The notes: generated by a model not told the origin, from the letters alone. 64,000 nt of DNA from Heliorestis convoluta (GCF_009649955.1 NZ_CP045875.1:2151501-2215500); one strand, 5' to 3'. Positions 28,295 to 38,790 are shown, numbered from the stretch's first letter. Made by a program: numbers and translations.

Positions 28295-30979
28295 GTGCAA
28301 GATAGCTTCTATCGGTCTGTTCTTGAAAATTCGCCGATGGGTTACTCCTATCATAGAACGATTGTTGATAAAGATGGAAATCCCTGTGACTATGAATTTC
28401 TAGATGCAAATAGTGCCTTTGAAATATTTACAGGACTAAAAGTAGAGCATGTGATTGGAAGAAGGGCTACCGAGGTACTTCCACAGTTAAGAGATGGAGA
28501 ATTTGATTGGATATCTTACTTTGGAAATATATCGTTGAGCGGAGAAAAAGGGCAAATTGAACAATACTCTAGACCCCTAAAGAAATGGTATAGAGTAAAC
28601 GTCTATGTTCCAGAAAAGGGCTACTTTATTACCCACTTTATAGATATAACCCAAGAAATGACTCGGTTGGTTGAGCTAGATCGTTTTTTCTCTGTTAATT
28701 TAGATCTGCTTTGTATTGCTGATATAGAAGGCAATTTTTTAAAAGTAAACAAAGCTTGGGAATCCATCTTAGGTTATACCGCCGAAGAGCTAGGGCAAAA
28801 AAAATTCTTAGACTTTGTCCATCCTGATGATATAGAAAAAACCTTAGAGGCTATGTCAAAGCTCTATTCACAAGAACAGGTCTTAAATTTTGTGAATCGC
28901 TACCGCTGTAAAGACAACTCTTACCGCTATATTGAATGGCGATCTCAGCCTTATGGCAACTTGATCTATGCGGCTGCACGAGACATTACCAAACGAATCG
29001 ACTACGAAAAAAATCTAGAATATTGGCACAATTTACTGCAGTATATCATTCAATATGCTCCGAACGCCATTGCTGTCTATGACAAAGAGATGCGGTATTT
29101 GTATGTCAGTGATCGTTATATTGATGACTATGGCTTGTGGGGAAGAGATATTATTGGCAAGAATCATTATGAAATCACACAAGAGGCTTCAGAAAAATGG
29201 AGAGATATTCATCGTCGCGCTTTAGCAGGAGAAGTGGTACATTCAGAAGAAGACCAATTTCAGAAGTCCGATGGATCTGTTGAATATACGCGTTGGGAAT
29301 GTCGACCTTGGTATGGTCTTAAAGGGCAAATTGGCGGAATTATTCTTTATACGGAAGTGATCACAGAACGCAAAAAAACCGAAGAAGCTTTAATTAAAGC
29401 GAAAGAACAGGCTGAATCGGCGAACATAGCCAAAAGTCAATTTTTAGCCAATATGTCTCACGAGATTCGGACACCGCTCAATGGAATCCTAGGATTTTTG
29501 GATCTGCTCCAAGAAAGTGGATTGAATGCAGAACAAAAGGAATATATGACTTTCATTAATTCTGCCTCCGAAACCTTACTGAATGTAATTAATGATATCT
29601 TAAACATTTCAAAAATAGAGCTAGGTGTCCTTGAACTAGATGATATTGAATACAATCTACGCATGGCCGTTGAATCAGCAGTCCTTCCTTTTAGTATAAA
29701 AGCGTACAAGCAAGGGCTTAATTTGAATCTTCTCGTCAAATCTGATATTCCTCAGATGGTCAAAGGTGATCCTTCTCGTTTAAAACAAGCGCTTACCATC
29801 TTAATGAGCAATGCCATAAAGTTTACTGAAGCAGGCGATATTTATGTAGAAGCAGGTCTGAATAGCAAAAACGATGAAAACGTAGAGATTTTGTTCAAAG
29901 TACGGGATACGGGGATCGGCATGTCTACGGAAACCATCAATAAGCTCTTCAAACCTTTTAGCCAGGGTGATACTTCTTCAACCAGAAAATACGGCGGTGT
30001 TGGCTTAGGTCTTTCCATTTGTAAAACAATTGTTGAGATGATGGGTGGAGAGATTGGCGTTGCAAGTGTAGAAGGAGAAGGGAGTACCTTCTACTTTACA
30101 GTAGTCTTAAAAGAAGCCAAAAATGCCGAACTACAGGATCTCCCTGACTATTCCATATTACAAGGAAAAAGCATTCTAATCGTAGATGATGTTTCGGCCA
30201 ATCGTGAAATAGCCAAGTTCTATCTTGAGGAAGTTGGTTGCATGGTCCATGAAGCCGCCAGCGCCTCAGAAGCATTTAGTAAGTTGATTCGCAATGATCT
30301 GACAGCAAAGTATCATGCCATTCTTGCGGACAATCATATGCCTGAAATGGATGGCCATGAATTAGCAACAGCCTTAAAAGTGATTCCATCGACCAAAAAA
30401 ATTCCTCTCATCCTAGTTACTTCTGTTGCAAGCATTGGTGAAGCAAAAAAAGCAAAAGAAAATGGTTTTGCAGGATTTCTCACCAAACCTTACAAGCGAA
30501 GCGAATTGCTAGAATGTCTAACCATGGTGATTGGCGCCGAAAAAAAAAGTAAAAGAGATAAAGAACTTTTTATCACTCGGCACACCGTAGAAGAAGCAAA
30601 ATATGCAAAGAGGCTGAAGATTTTGCTGGTAGAAGATGATCGCATTAATATGGAGTATTTTGCAAAAGTCTTAAAGCAAAAAAATCTGCACTGTGACATT
30701 GCCGAAAACGGTTTTCTAGCACTGCAAGCCCATGAGCAAAACAAATATGATATTATTTTTATGGACTGTCAAATGCCTGGTATGGACGGGTACGAAGCAA
30801 CCAAGAGGATTCGGGATAAGGAAGGCATAAAAAATCATACACCGATTGTTGCTATAACAGCCTACGCCATGGCAGGAGATTCTATCAAATGCATGGAAGC
30901 AGGTATGGATGACTATCTAAGCAAGCCTGTCAATGTCCAACAAATCATGGCCATGATAGATAAATACTGTACTGAATAA
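28295..30979 (+). CDS. Cytosolic hybrid sensor histidine kinase: three PAS domains, HisKA, HATPase, two receiver domains
   Basis: 894 residues, no membrane segments. Seen: PAS-like domains near 1-120, 125-240 and 245-365; HisKA with phospho-acceptor histidine in NMSHEIRTPLNG (near 388); HATPase with NAIKFTEAG, DTGIGM and GVGLGLSIC; receiver 1 (ILIVDDVSANREI; acceptor Asp in LADNHMPEMDG near 678) and receiver 2 (ILLVEDDRINMEY; Asp in FMDCQMPGMDG near 823). It likely senses a soluble redox, light or metabolite cue and passes phosphate through its own receivers to an unlinked HPt or regulator. GTG start at 28295 sits close behind AAAG; weak ribosome binding site. Confidence 0.93.
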   Translation: MQDSFYRSVLENSPMGYSYHRTIVDKDGNPCDYEFLDANSAFEIFTGLKVEHVIGRRATEVLPQLRDGEFDWISYFGNISLSGEKGQIEQYSRPLKKWYRVNVYVPEKGYFITHFIDITQEMTRLVELDRFFSVNLDLLCIADIEGNFLKVNKAWESILGYTAEELGQKKFLDFVHPDDIEKTLEAMSKLYSQEQVLNFVNRYRCKDNSYRYIEWRSQPYGNLIYAAARDITKRIDYEKNLEYWHNLLQYIIQYAPNAIAVYDKEMRYLYVSDRYIDDYGLWGRDIIGKNHYEITQEASEKWRDIHRRALAGEVVHSEEDQFQKSDGSVEYTRWECRPWYGLKGQIGGIILYTEVITERKKTEEALIKAKEQAESANIAKSQFLANMSHEIRTPLNGILGFLDLLQESGLNAEQKEYMTFINSASETLLNVINDILNISKIELGVLELDDIEYNLRMAVESAVLPFSIKAYKQGLNLNLLVKSDIPQMVKGDPSRLKQALTILMSNAIKFTEAGDIYVEAGLNSKNDENVEILFKVRDTGIGMSTETINKLFKPFSQGDTSSTRKYGGVGLGLSICKTIVEMMGGEIGVASVEGEGSTFYFTVVLKEAKNAELQDLPDYSILQGKSILIVDDVSANREIAKFYLEEVGCMVHEAASASEAFSKLIRNDLTAKYHAILADNHMPEMDGHELATALKVIPSTKKIPLILVTSVASIGEAKKAKENGFAGFLTKPYKRSELLECLTMVIGAEKKSKRDKELFITRHTVEEAKYAKRLKILLVEDDRINMEYFAKVLKQKNLHCDIAENGFLALQAHEQNKYDIIFMDCQMPGMDGYEATKRIRDKEGIKNHTPIVAITAYAMAGDSIKCMEAGMDDYLSKPVNVQQIMAMIDKYCTE

Positions 30980-31039
30980 AGCATACTTCTCCTACGCGAG
31001 CGTTTTTAAGTAAAATCTTATAGTTTTCTTCAACTTCAA

Positions 31040-31086
31040 GAAAGAAAGCCCCTTCTGTTGCAACTTTGCACAGAAGGGGCTTTCTT
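31040..31086. terminator. Bidirectional intrinsic terminator
   Basis: AAGAAAGCCCCTTCTG and its inverse, between convergent genes (hybrid kinase and monoheme protein). Confidence 0.92.
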
Positions 31087-31126
31087 CATATATCTTTTTT
31101 GATGAGAATACTATTGATTGTAAGAA

Positions 31127-32098
31127 CTATGCACTCTCTGTTTTCTTTTCTTCTTCTTCGTTACGCTTCCGTGACAAGGCAAAGAAAGCAAGTCCTGCTG
31201 CGACTGCACCGATCATGATTGCATAAAAGGCAGAAGAACTAGAATCTGTGTTAGCTGTGGCGATAGAACCTGTGATATCAACACCAGAGTTCCCGGCGTT
31301 ATTAGCAAGTTGTAAAGTACCACTTTCAGGTCCATGGGCTGCAGCAGCTGGAAGGTCGACAGGCGTATCATCACTGTACTTATATTGAACGAGAATGGTT
31401 CCATATACCTTATTATCCATGGCATTCGCATTTTGCGTTCCAGAAATAATCTGGAGAACGCCTATACCTTCTTGGAAATTAGGGCTGGCTGAAATTTTTA
31501 TATCACTAAAGACGCGGTTGGAATCACCTTCATAAATTTTGCTCATTTCAGGTCCCATGATATGCATACAGAAGGGAAGATCCATGCGAATCCCTTCTGG
31601 CATTGAAAAGTGCCAGCCTGCTAAAGCACGCTTATCTTCGAAACCACCGTCATAGACATCTTTGGACAATCCAATAATCAATTTATAGTTCGTAATACTG
31701 CCATCGGGGTGAACTTCAAATAAAATAGTTCCATCTTCTTGAACCATGTTAGCGCCATCTTTGGTACGGATCACTTCATATGTTATCTGATTGTGATAAG
31801 GCTGTTCTGGGAACTGGGCACCACCGATACCACCATGACAGCTTAAGCAAGAGGAACCAAATATAGCACTTTGACCTACGTAAGAGTCAACATTATGTAA
31901 TGGATTAACAATTACACCTCTACCTGTTAGCAATGCCGGTGAAGTTTCTGTTGGTTCAACAATGTTAATCTCTTCTTCGGCCCATCTACTTTGCCCAGAA
32001 CCAGGATAAGCTTCTGCCGAGCCATTGTAACTGAACAGTGCCACCGATAGTGCCGCTAATGATAAGAACATTTTGGACATTTTGAACATTCTGAACAT
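31127..32098 (-). CDS. Exported monoheme c-type protein with C-terminal membrane anchor
   Basis: 323 residues. Seen: signal peptide (about residues 1-30, ending SAEAYPG); one heme-attachment motif CLSCH (near 84-88); a beta-rich region with further histidines, cysteine and methionines (PFCMHIMGPEMSKIYEGD) that could supply an axial ligand; a Ser/Thr/Ala-rich linker; and a single C-terminal membrane helix (FYAIMIGAVAAGLAFFALS) followed by RKRNEEEEKK. So it is held on the outer face of the membrane. I do not recognise the family. Electron transfer or sensing at the surface is inferred. The ribosome binding site is GAGGAGGCG. Confidence 0.75.
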   Translation of the reverse strand: MFRMFKMSKMFLSLAALSVALFSYNGSAEAYPGSGQSRWAEEEINIVEPTETSPALLTGRGVIVNPLHNVDSYVGQSAIFGSSCLSCHGGIGGAQFPEQPYHNQITYEVIRTKDGANMVQEDGTILFEVHPDGSITNYKLIIGLSKDVYDGGFEDKRALAGWHFSMPEGIRMDLPFCMHIMGPEMSKIYEGDSNRVFSDIKISASPNFQEGIGVLQIISGTQNANAMDNKVYGTILVQYKYSDDTPVDLPAAAAHGPESGTLQLANNAGNSGVDITGSIATANTDSSSSAFYAIMIGAVAAGLAFFALSRKRNEEEEKKTESA

Positions 32099-32143
32099 AC
32101 AATGAGCGCCTCCTCGTTTTTCTCAAGTCCGAATCTTATCTTG

Positions 32144-32172
32144 ATTATATAGGGGTAAGGGGTAGCAGTAAA
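32144..32172 (-). promoter_or_regulatory. Promoter of the monoheme protein gene
   Basis: On the reverse strand TTTACT (32167-32172), 17-bp spacer, TATAAT (32144-32149). Confidence 0.65.
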
Positions 32173-32411
32173 GGGATTACGAAACTATTCTTTTTCACTA
32201 GCTAAAAATCCTATTATATAAGGAAATAGAGAAGGTTCGTACATTCATAAAAACATAAAAAATAGACATACCCCCTAGTGTAAAGCTTTGAAAAAGATAT
32301 TTTTTAAAGTCCTTAATCCAGTAGAAGGAAAAAGTTGTAGCAGCCTCGAATAAACACTGTGATAACTTTGTTTAACGATTTTCATTATTGACTAGAAAAG
32401 GAGGCCTCATC
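32173..32411. other. Intergenic region upstream of the chemotaxis receptor
   Basis: AT-rich and noncoding. Apart from the reverse-strand promoter just to its left and an AAAAGGAGG ribosome binding site at its right end, nothing recognisable is seen. Confidence 0.4.
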
Positions 32412-34460
32412 TTGCAAAAAAGTTTGCTCAAAAAAATGGTTGCTTTTTCTTTGCTAATAACCATTGTGCCTGTTCTTCTTTCTATGTTGCTCATGTTCTG
32501 GCAGGTGCGCTCAGAAATGGTCTCCAACCAGGAAGAGAGAATTCAAGAAAATCTTGAAGGACAGATTCGTCTGCTTGAGAATATTTTCAGTGAAACTAAG
32601 AATAAAGGCCTTATCATAAGCCAAGAACAAAATATTAAAGAAAGTCTCTTTATTGCTTGGCAAGGCAATAACGTCAAGGAAGAAAGTCTTGCTAGCCTTT
32701 CTTCCTATTTACAAAATCTTTTCATCGTAGAGGAAGGTCTTTATGAGAATATTTTCGTCGTGGCGCGAAACGGACAAATTTTAGCTGATTCACTAGATGG
32801 GAGCAGTGTGGGGCTTAGCATGAGTCATTATGACTTTTTTGGTCCTGTTTTGTCAGGTCGTACTCACACTTCTCGAGTTATGGAGTCACCGATCAGTGGT
32901 CGCCCCATTCTGATTGTAGGTGTGCCTGTCTATTCTCCCTATGATCCCAACCGGACGATCGGTGCCATTGCCTTGGCTGTTGAATTTCAACAGATATCAG
33001 AACCTATCATAGAACGACGCTTGGGCAAAAGTGGCTATAGCTTTGTTGCCAATGATACAGGCATGGTCTTAGCGCACCCTGATTCAGAAAAGATCTTAGC
33101 CTATGATCTAACGGAGCAAACGAATGGATTGGAGATCATACCCAATACAATCGAAGAGAAAACAGGTGCTCTCACATACAACGAGGAAGGTTCAACTCGT
33201 TGGGCCTTGTTTAGCGCCATTGACGGTGCGCCTATCGTTGTCGTAAGTACCATTGATCAGAATGAGTTTATGGAACGCTTTCAAAACATGATCCTGATCA
33301 TCGCAACGGTAACCACAGTGCTTGTTATTGTGACAGGTCTTGCTGCTATGGTTTTTTCCAAGAATTTGTCCAACAGTCTACGGGATTTACGAAAAGCTAT
33401 GGCTTATGGAGCGGCAGGACGTCTTACGGCACGAGCGGAAACAGATGCCCAAGATGAAAGAGCAGGCCTCGTGAAAGCTTTTAATGCAATGATGATTCGC
33501 CAAAGTCAGGTAGTCGGTACAGTCCGTCGCTCCTCTGACGAACTGGCTGCTTTTTCCGAAGAAATGGTGTCAACCACTTCCGATGTGAATAAGGCTATCG
33601 CAGAAATGAGCAACAATATGGAGCAAATGGCCATCGATGCAGAATATGGTGCCGAATCGGTTGTTGAAGTGTCACAAGTGCTTGTGGAGCTTTCTTCCTT
33701 GATTCAGATAGCGAGAGAAGCAGGGAATGTAGTGGAAGAAAAAAGTCAAATTACCTTTTCTGAAGCGCAAAAAGGCAAGCAGACTGTCGATGAGACGATT
33801 GCAGGTATGAACAATATTCAAAGAAGAGCGCAAGAAATAGAAAGTATCATAGCTCGCTTAAATACCTATACGCAACAGATTGGTACAATTACGGCAACCA
33901 TTACAGGCATTGCAGAACAGACCAATTTACTTGCTCTGAATGCAGCTATAGAAGCAGCAAGAGCAGGAGAACAAGGAAGAGGCTTTGCAGTTGTAGCCGA
34001 TGAAGTACGAAAGCTCGCTGAAGAAGCTTCGAAGGGTGCGACAGAAGTTACATCGCTCTTGCAGAAAGTGCAAGGTGAGACTGAAAAAGCAGTTGTAGCA
34101 ACGCAGTCGAGTCGAAAAGATGTAGAACGAGGAGTTATTGCTGTTCAAGATTCTGGTGAGGTCTTAGAAAAGATTGTAGAGGCCATTGAGAAAGCCGTTG
34201 TGGAAGTAAAGCGCATTGGTGAGATTACGAATGAAAAGGTAGCTAGTTCCGAAAAAATTGTTGAACTTATTAACCAAGTGGCATCGGTCATTGAAAAAAC
34301 CTCCTACAGTGCCAGCAACGTTGCTGCAGCCAGCGAGGAAGCGGCGGCTGCCATGGAATCCTTAGCCAAAGGAAGTGAAGAAGTTCAAGCAATGGCTGGT
34401 GAGCTGAGCGATGCGGTTACGTTTTTTAAGATGGATGACGATGTAGGGAATAAAAAGTAA
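32412..34460 (+). CDS. Methyl-accepting chemotaxis protein with extracytoplasmic Cache domain
   Basis: About 682 residues from TTG 32412, chosen because AAAAGGAGG lies 7 nt upstream (a start at 32388 has none). Seen: TM1 (about 9-30), a dCache-type sensor region (about 35-285), TM2 (about 295-318), HAMP (about 325-370) and the methyl-accepting signalling domain with the hairpin [20 protein letters not shown] and [18 protein letters not shown]. It reports an external ligand to CheA/CheW; no che genes are nearby. It ends in a good terminator. Confidence 0.93.
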   Translation: MQKSLLKKMVAFSLLITIVPVLLSMLLMFWQVRSEMVSNQEERIQENLEGQIRLLENIFSETKNKGLIISQEQNIKESLFIAWQGNNVKEESLASLSSYLQNLFIVEEGLYENIFVVARNGQILADSLDGSSVGLSMSHYDFFGPVLSGRTHTSRVMESPISGRPILIVGVPVYSPYDPNRTIGAIALAVEFQQISEPIIERRLGKSGYSFVANDTGMVLAHPDSEKILAYDLTEQTNGLEIIPNTIEEKTGALTYNEEGSTRWALFSAIDGAPIVVVSTIDQNEFMERFQNMILIIATVTTVLVIVTGLAAMVFSKNLSNSLRDLRKAMAYGAAGRLTARAETDAQDERAGLVKAFNAMMIRQSQVVGTVRRSSDELAAFSEEMVSTTSDVNKAIAEMSNNMEQMAIDAEYGAESVVEVSQVLVELSSLIQIAREAGNVVEEKSQITFSEAQKGKQTVDETIAGMNNIQRRAQEIESIIARLNTYTQQIGTITATITGIAEQTNLLALNAAIEAARAGEQGRGFAVVADEVRKLAEEASKGATEVTSLLQKVQGETEKAVVATQSSRKDVERGVIAVQDSGEVLEKIVEAIEKAVVEVKRIGEITNEKVASSEKIVELINQVASVIEKTSYSASNVAAASEEAAAAMESLAKGSEEVQAMAGELSDAVTFFKMDDDVGNKK

Positions 34461-34461
34461 G

Positions 34462-34503
34462 GAAAGGCCTTGGTAGCTATCACAGCTACCAAGGCCTTTC
34501 TAG
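34462..34503 (+). terminator. Intrinsic terminator of the chemotaxis receptor gene
   Basis: GAAAGGCCTTGGTAGCT and its perfect inverse with a 5-nt loop, ending in TTTCT. Confidence 0.88.
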
Positions 34504-34622
34504 TCAAACAAATGTGTTAAATAAAAACAATAATGGAAAAAAATAAAACATCTCAAAACAATATCTTGTTCATAAGCTTCTTCCGAGAGTCATTATAGGC
34601 AATTCTGTGAGGAGGATTGGTT

Positions 34623-35579
34623 GTGTTACAAAAGAAGGGGCTCATCATTGCACCATTGCTACTTTTTTTCTTACTTGTAGCAGGTTGTACACAAAGTCAG
34701 CAAGGAACACCATCACAAGATCAGTCGGATAGCAACAACAAGTTGAATATTGTCACGACAACGACAATGATTACCGATCTCGTTCGTGTTGTCGGTGGTG
34801 ATGTTGTAGAGGTACAAGGATTGATGGGAGCCGGTATTGATCCCCATCTCTACAAAGCAAGTGCTGGTGATGTGAATCGAATGCGCCAGGCTGATTTGAT
34901 TATCTACAATGGTTTGCATCTAGAAGGAAAAATGGCTGATATTTTTGAAGAATTTGAAGGGACTCAAGTCATAACCGTAGCGATAACGGATGCGGTTGAT
35001 GAGTCGATTCTACTACCGGCAGAAGATGAGGGGAATTTATACGATCCCCATATCTGGTTCGATGTAGAACTGTGGCAAAAAGCAGCGATCTATGTACGGG
35101 ATGCTCTTATTGAAGCGGATGAAAAAAATAGAGCGATTTATGAAGCAAATACAGAAGAGTATCTGCAAGAATTAGAGAAACTGCATGCTTACGTGAAAGA
35201 ACAAGTTGCGAACATACCCAAAGACCAACGCGTCCTCGTAACCGCTCATGATGCCTTTGGTTACTTTGGTCGAGCTTATGACTTTGAAGTCTTAGGCTTA
35301 CAAGGTATTAGCACAACGACAGAGGCAGGCATTGCCGATATGCAGGCGTTGGCAGACTTGATTGCAGAACGCAAAATTCCAGCCATTTATATTGAAACAT
35401 CGGTGCCACCGAGAAGCATTGAAGCACTACAAAAAGCAGTGCAAGCAAAAGGCTTCTATGTAGCCATTGGAGGAGAACTTTTTTCCGACGCCATGGGTGA
35501 TTCTGGCACACCAGAAGGGACCTATCTAGGCATGGTTCGTCACAATGTGGATACGATTGTAGAAGGCCTATCGAAGTAA
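34623..35579 (+). CDS. Metal ABC transporter substrate-binding lipoprotein (Mn/Zn, TroA/PsaA/MntA-like)
   Basis: About 318 residues from GTG 34623, with GGAGG 7 nt upstream. Seen: lipobox VAGC (Cys about residue 22); cluster A-I metal ligands in GIDPHLYKAS and DPHIWFDV, the later glutamate in TTTEAGIADM and YIETSVPPRSIEA near the C terminus, the usual His-His-Glu-Asp set. There is no long His-rich loop of the ZnuA type, which favours manganese. It is followed by a terminator and then the ATPase and two permease genes, so the receptor can be made in excess of the transporter. Confidence 0.92.
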   Translation: MLQKKGLIIAPLLLFFLLVAGCTQSQQGTPSQDQSDSNNKLNIVTTTTMITDLVRVVGGDVVEVQGLMGAGIDPHLYKASAGDVNRMRQADLIIYNGLHLEGKMADIFEEFEGTQVITVAITDAVDESILLPAEDEGNLYDPHIWFDVELWQKAAIYVRDALIEADEKNRAIYEANTEEYLQELEKLHAYVKEQVANIPKDQRVLVTAHDAFGYFGRAYDFEVLGLQGISTTTEAGIADMQALADLIAERKIPAIYIETSVPPRSIEALQKAVQAKGFYVAIGGELFSDAMGDSGTPEGTYLGMVRHNVDTIVEGLSK

Positions 35580-35618
35580 GGGTTCCTAGATACCTCCTGT
35601 TCAGGCAACGTCATCAAT

Positions 35619-35659
35619 CAAAAAAGTCCTGCAGATTTTAGATTTGCAGGACTTTTTTG
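35619..35659 (+). terminator. Intrinsic terminator between receptor and transporter genes
   Basis: AAAAAAGTCCTGCA and its inverse with a short loop, followed by T-run. It separates the binding protein from the ATPase gene by function or allows partial read-through. Confidence 0.9.
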
Positions 35660-35818
35660 TAAATATGGAATATATTTGTCAGTTCCCCGGACGACTATGA
35701 TTACATACTTATTTTTTGAATGACTTTTTCACAAGGCTTGTCAACAAGAAGCACTGTGGAAAAAGGAGAGGCCTTTGTGTCAAGGGGATTCCTCGGATTG
35801 CAGAGTTGAGGTGACGCA

Positions 35819-36571
35819 ATGATGTCAATGAATGCTTTAGATGTGAATGATTTAACGGTAGCTTATAAAGAAAAGCCTGTGCTCTGGGATATTGATCTTA
35901 CAGTACCACCGGCTGTTTTGCTTGCTGTCATTGGACCGAATGGTGCAGGCAAAACAACACTGATTAAATCTATTCTCGGTCTGATTCCTACGGTAGCTGG
36001 AAGGGTGCGCATTTACGGTCGACCTTACAAAGAACAGCGAAAACAAGTGGCTTACGTACCCCAGAGAGGAACTGTAGATTGGGACTTTCCAACAAGTGTC
36101 CTCGATGTGGTGACCATGGGGCTCTATGGTACTTTAGGCTGGCTCAAAAGACCAGGAAAAGAAGAAAAGAAAAAAGCCCTAGAAGCTTTGGAAATGGTAT
36201 CTATGACAGACTATGCTCATCGCCAGATCAGTCAGCTTTCTGGGGGGCAGCAGCAACGCGTTTTTCTTGCTCGTGCCCTGGTTCAGCAAGCACAAATCTA
36301 TTTCATGGATGAACCTTTTCAAGGGGTAGATGCCATGACAGAAAAAGCAATCTTACGATTGTTAAAAGATTTGCGCTCTGCTGGGAAAACGGTTATTGTG
36401 GTACACCATGATCTACAGACAGTGCCAGAATATTTCGACTGGGTTACTTTATTGAACACGCGTCTCGTTGCCAATGGACCGATGGAAGAAGTCTTTACAG
36501 AAGCCAATCTCGAAAAAGCCTATGGCGGCAGGTTCTTACAGTTGAAAGCAAATGCGAGGGCAATGCCATGA
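35819..36571 (+). CDS. Metal ABC transporter ATP-binding protein (MntB/ZnuC-like)
   Basis: 250 residues. Seen: Walker [10 protein letters not shown] (near 42), signature [15 protein letters not shown], Walker [13 protein letters not shown] and HHDLQTV switch. [12 protein letters not shown] after Walker A is characteristic of Mn/Zn/Fe ABC-3 systems. The start ATG at 35819 is preceded by GAGGTGA; ATG 35822 is equally placed. It overlaps the first permease gene by 4 nt. Confidence 0.93.
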   Translation: MMSMNALDVNDLTVAYKEKPVLWDIDLTVPPAVLLAVIGPNGAGKTTLIKSILGLIPTVAGRVRIYGRPYKEQRKQVAYVPQRGTVDWDFPTSVLDVVTMGLYGTLGWLKRPGKEEKKKALEALEMVSMTDYAHRQISQLSGGQQQRVFLARALVQQAQIYFMDEPFQGVDAMTEKAILRLLKDLRSAGKTVIVVHHDLQTVPEYFDWVTLLNTRLVANGPMEEVFTEANLEKAYGGRFLQLKANARAMP

Positions 36572-37485
36572 AAGAATTGTTTCTTGCCCTTTTTTTTGAT
36601 CATACCTTACGCACCGTTGCTATGGGAGCTGCTGCTTTAGGAATCGTCAGTGGTGCCTTAGGATCTTTTGCTGTACTACGACGTCAAAGCCTGCTTGGCG
36701 ATGCCATTTCTCATGCAGCGTTGCCAGGAATTGCCCTTGCTTTTTTGCTTACAGGCAGTAAGTCAGCCCTTGTGTTATTGTTTGGCGCTGCCATGGCTGG
36801 CGCTCTAGCAACTTGGTTGGTAACCCAGATTGCGGGATTAACAAGAGTGAAATATGACAGTGCCCTAGGAATTATTTTATCGGTCTTTTTTGGCTTTGGT
36901 CTTGTCTTACTTACCTATATTCAAAAGCTTCCCAATTCCAATCAAGCAGGTCTGGAGAAATTCCTTTTTGGTCAAGCGGCAGCCATTGTAGAAAAAGATG
37001 TATTGTTAATGGCGGGGCTTGGCCTCGTAGCTTTGTTTCTTCTCTTTTTGTTCTGGAAAGAATTTAAGCTACTTAGTTTTGATCGTGATTTTGGGACCAC
37101 CTTGGGCTATCCCATGGCTTTGATTGATTTTGTATTGACGACTTTGCTTGTTCTGGCCATTGTGATTGGTTTGCAAACGGTAGGTGTTGTCTTGATGAGT
37201 GCCATGTTAATTGCGCCAGCCGTTGCAGCAAGGCAGTGGACCGATCACCTTGGAATTATGGTCTTATTGGCTGCTTTTTTTGGTGCTTTTGCTGGTGTTG
37301 CTGGCACCGTAGCGAGCAGTACCATTTCTCGCATGCCTGCTGGGCCAGCCATTGTCGTAGCTGTAAGCATCTTGGTTATTATCTCTATACTTTTTGCTCC
37401 GCGGCGAGGTGTGATCTGGCAACGAGGAAGAGACTACTTGATGCGACAACGCTTTCGGGCGATGGGAGGGAAGAAAAATGGTTAG
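36568..37485 (+). CDS. Metal ABC transporter permease (ABC-3 family), first subunit
   Basis: 305 residues, eight or nine membrane helices. Seen: the ABC-3 hallmark [18 protein letters not shown] near residue 45 and [20 protein letters not shown] near 205. It conducts Mn(II)/Zn(II)/Fe(II) delivered by the lipoprotein receptor. It overlaps the ATPase gene upstream (ATGA) and the second permease gene downstream by 8 nt, so translation is coupled. Short basic C terminus; no extra domain. Confidence 0.93.
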   Translation: MKELFLALFFDHTLRTVAMGAAALGIVSGALGSFAVLRRQSLLGDAISHAALPGIALAFLLTGSKSALVLLFGAAMAGALATWLVTQIAGLTRVKYDSALGIILSVFFGFGLVLLTYIQKLPNSNQAGLEKFLFGQAAAIVEKDVLLMAGLGLVALFLLFLFWKEFKLLSFDRDFGTTLGYPMALIDFVLTTLLVLAIVIGLQTVGVVLMSAMLIAPAVAARQWTDHLGIMVLLAAFFGAFAGVAGTVASSTISRMPAGPAIVVAVSILVIISILFAPRRGVIWQRGRDYLMRQRFRAMGGKKNG

Positions 37486-38617
37486 CCCACAAGTCGAGAT
37501 CATGCTAATTGCTTCTGTTGTTGCTGTTGCTTGTGCTCTAGTGGGTGTTTTTCTCGTCTTGCGTAATATGGCTATGATGAGTGATGCCATTAGTCATTCT
37601 GTATTGCTCGGCATTGTGCTCGCTTTTTTCTTAACTCGCGATCTTTCTTCGCCGGCTTTAATTATAGGCGCTGCCATGATGGGTGTCATAACCGTTGTTC
37701 TGGTAGAACTGTTGCACCAGACCCGCCTTGTCCATGAAGATGCAGCCATTGGCATCGTTTTTCCCTTGCTTTTTAGTATTGCTGTGATTTTGATTTCTCG
37801 TCATGCTGCCAACATTCATCTAGATACAGATGCTGTTTTGTTAGGAGAACTGGCTTTTGCACCTTTTGATCGCTTTGTCTACCAAGGTGTTGATCTAGGT
37901 CCAAAAGCTTTGTATATTATGGGGGCCATTCTGCTGGTTAACTTCTTTTTTATTAGCCTTTTTTTCAAAGAATTGAAGTTGGTAACTTTTGACCCTCAGT
38001 TGGCGGCTGTCTTGGGCATTAGCCCTATTGTTGTTCACTATGCCCTGATGACGCTTGTTTCTGTGACGGCTGTTGGCGCTTTTGACGCCGTTGGTTCTAT
38101 CTTAGTGGTCGCTTTAATGATTGCCCCGCCGGCTACTGCCTATCTTTTGACAGATCGCTTACATGTCATGATTGCCCTTAGTGCTCTCGTAGGCATCCTG
38201 AGTGCCATCGGTGGCTTTGGAATGGCCTATTATTTAGACGCTTCCATTGCAGGGTCTATGGCAACGGTGGCCGGTATTATTTTTGCTCTCGCTTTTCTCT
38301 TTGCGCCAGAAAGAGGTGTCGTTGCGGGAACTCGCCGCCGCATGGAACAACGCTGGAATTTTGCCCTTGTTACGTTGACCATTCACCTTTGGCATCGTGA
38401 AAAATCTGCGCCTGTCGTTGGCAAGGCCTATGCCATTCAAGAATTACGCCAACATTTGCGCTGGTCTACCGCCTATTTCGCTTCTGTTGTGGAACGGGCC
38501 ATTCGCAGAGGATTGCTTACGCAGCGAGATGATTATGTACAGCTCACTGAGAAAGGACGAAGGCTTGCTCGAGAAGGTCATGGGATGGGAGAAAGAGCAA
38601 CTTCTGAGCCTCTGTGA
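37478..38617 (+). CDS. Metal ABC transporter permease (ABC-3) fused to a C-terminal winged-helix-like domain
   Basis: 379 residues. The first about 285 are an ABC-3 permease (MMSDAISHSVLLGIVLAF; GSILVVALMIAPPATAYLLT). The last about 90 are soluble: a basic linker RRRMEQRW, then EKSAPVVGKAYAIQELRQHL ... SVVERAIRRGLLTQRDDYVQLTEKGRRLA, which has the pattern of a winged helix of the iron-dependent repressor (DtxR/MntR) type. Extended second permeases occur in MntC/TroC-like proteins of some Firmicutes. The cytosolic domain may sense metal or gate transport rather than bind DNA. GTG/ATG choice: ATG 37478. Confidence 0.9.
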   Translation: MVSPQVEIMLIASVVAVACALVGVFLVLRNMAMMSDAISHSVLLGIVLAFFLTRDLSSPALIIGAAMMGVITVVLVELLHQTRLVHEDAAIGIVFPLLFSIAVILISRHAANIHLDTDAVLLGELAFAPFDRFVYQGVDLGPKALYIMGAILLVNFFFISLFFKELKLVTFDPQLAAVLGISPIVVHYALMTLVSVTAVGAFDAVGSILVVALMIAPPATAYLLTDRLHVMIALSALVGILSAIGGFGMAYYLDASIAGSMATVAGIIFALAFLFAPERGVVAGTRRRMEQRWNFALVTLTIHLWHREKSAPVVGKAYAIQELRQHLRWSTAYFASVVERAIRRGLLTQRDDYVQLTEKGRRLAREGHGMGERATSEPL

Positions 38618-38735
38618 ATACTGTCGTTACTATAGTTTCAAAAAACTTTGTAGTAGGCACAAGTGTTGTAAAGTCTATCATCCTTGTGTCTTGTTCACTC
38701 CAATAAAAGCCTATACAGATGCTTCTATTGACCAA

Positions 38736-38790
38736 ATGGAACAGGTTTTGATATTTCCCATAAAGTGGAAAGTATCAAAACCTGTTCCAT
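38736..38790 (+). promoter_or_regulatory. Long perfect hairpin just upstream of the sensor kinase start
   Basis: ATGGAACAGGTTTTGATA (38736-38753) and its exact inverse (38773-38790), extended by TTTCC/GGAAA, around an 8-nt loop. There is no T-run; instead GGGAGTGA, the next gene's ribosome binding site, follows at once. It may act as a stabilising hairpin, an operator or an RNA switch, or end the metal transporter transcript. Confidence 0.7.
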
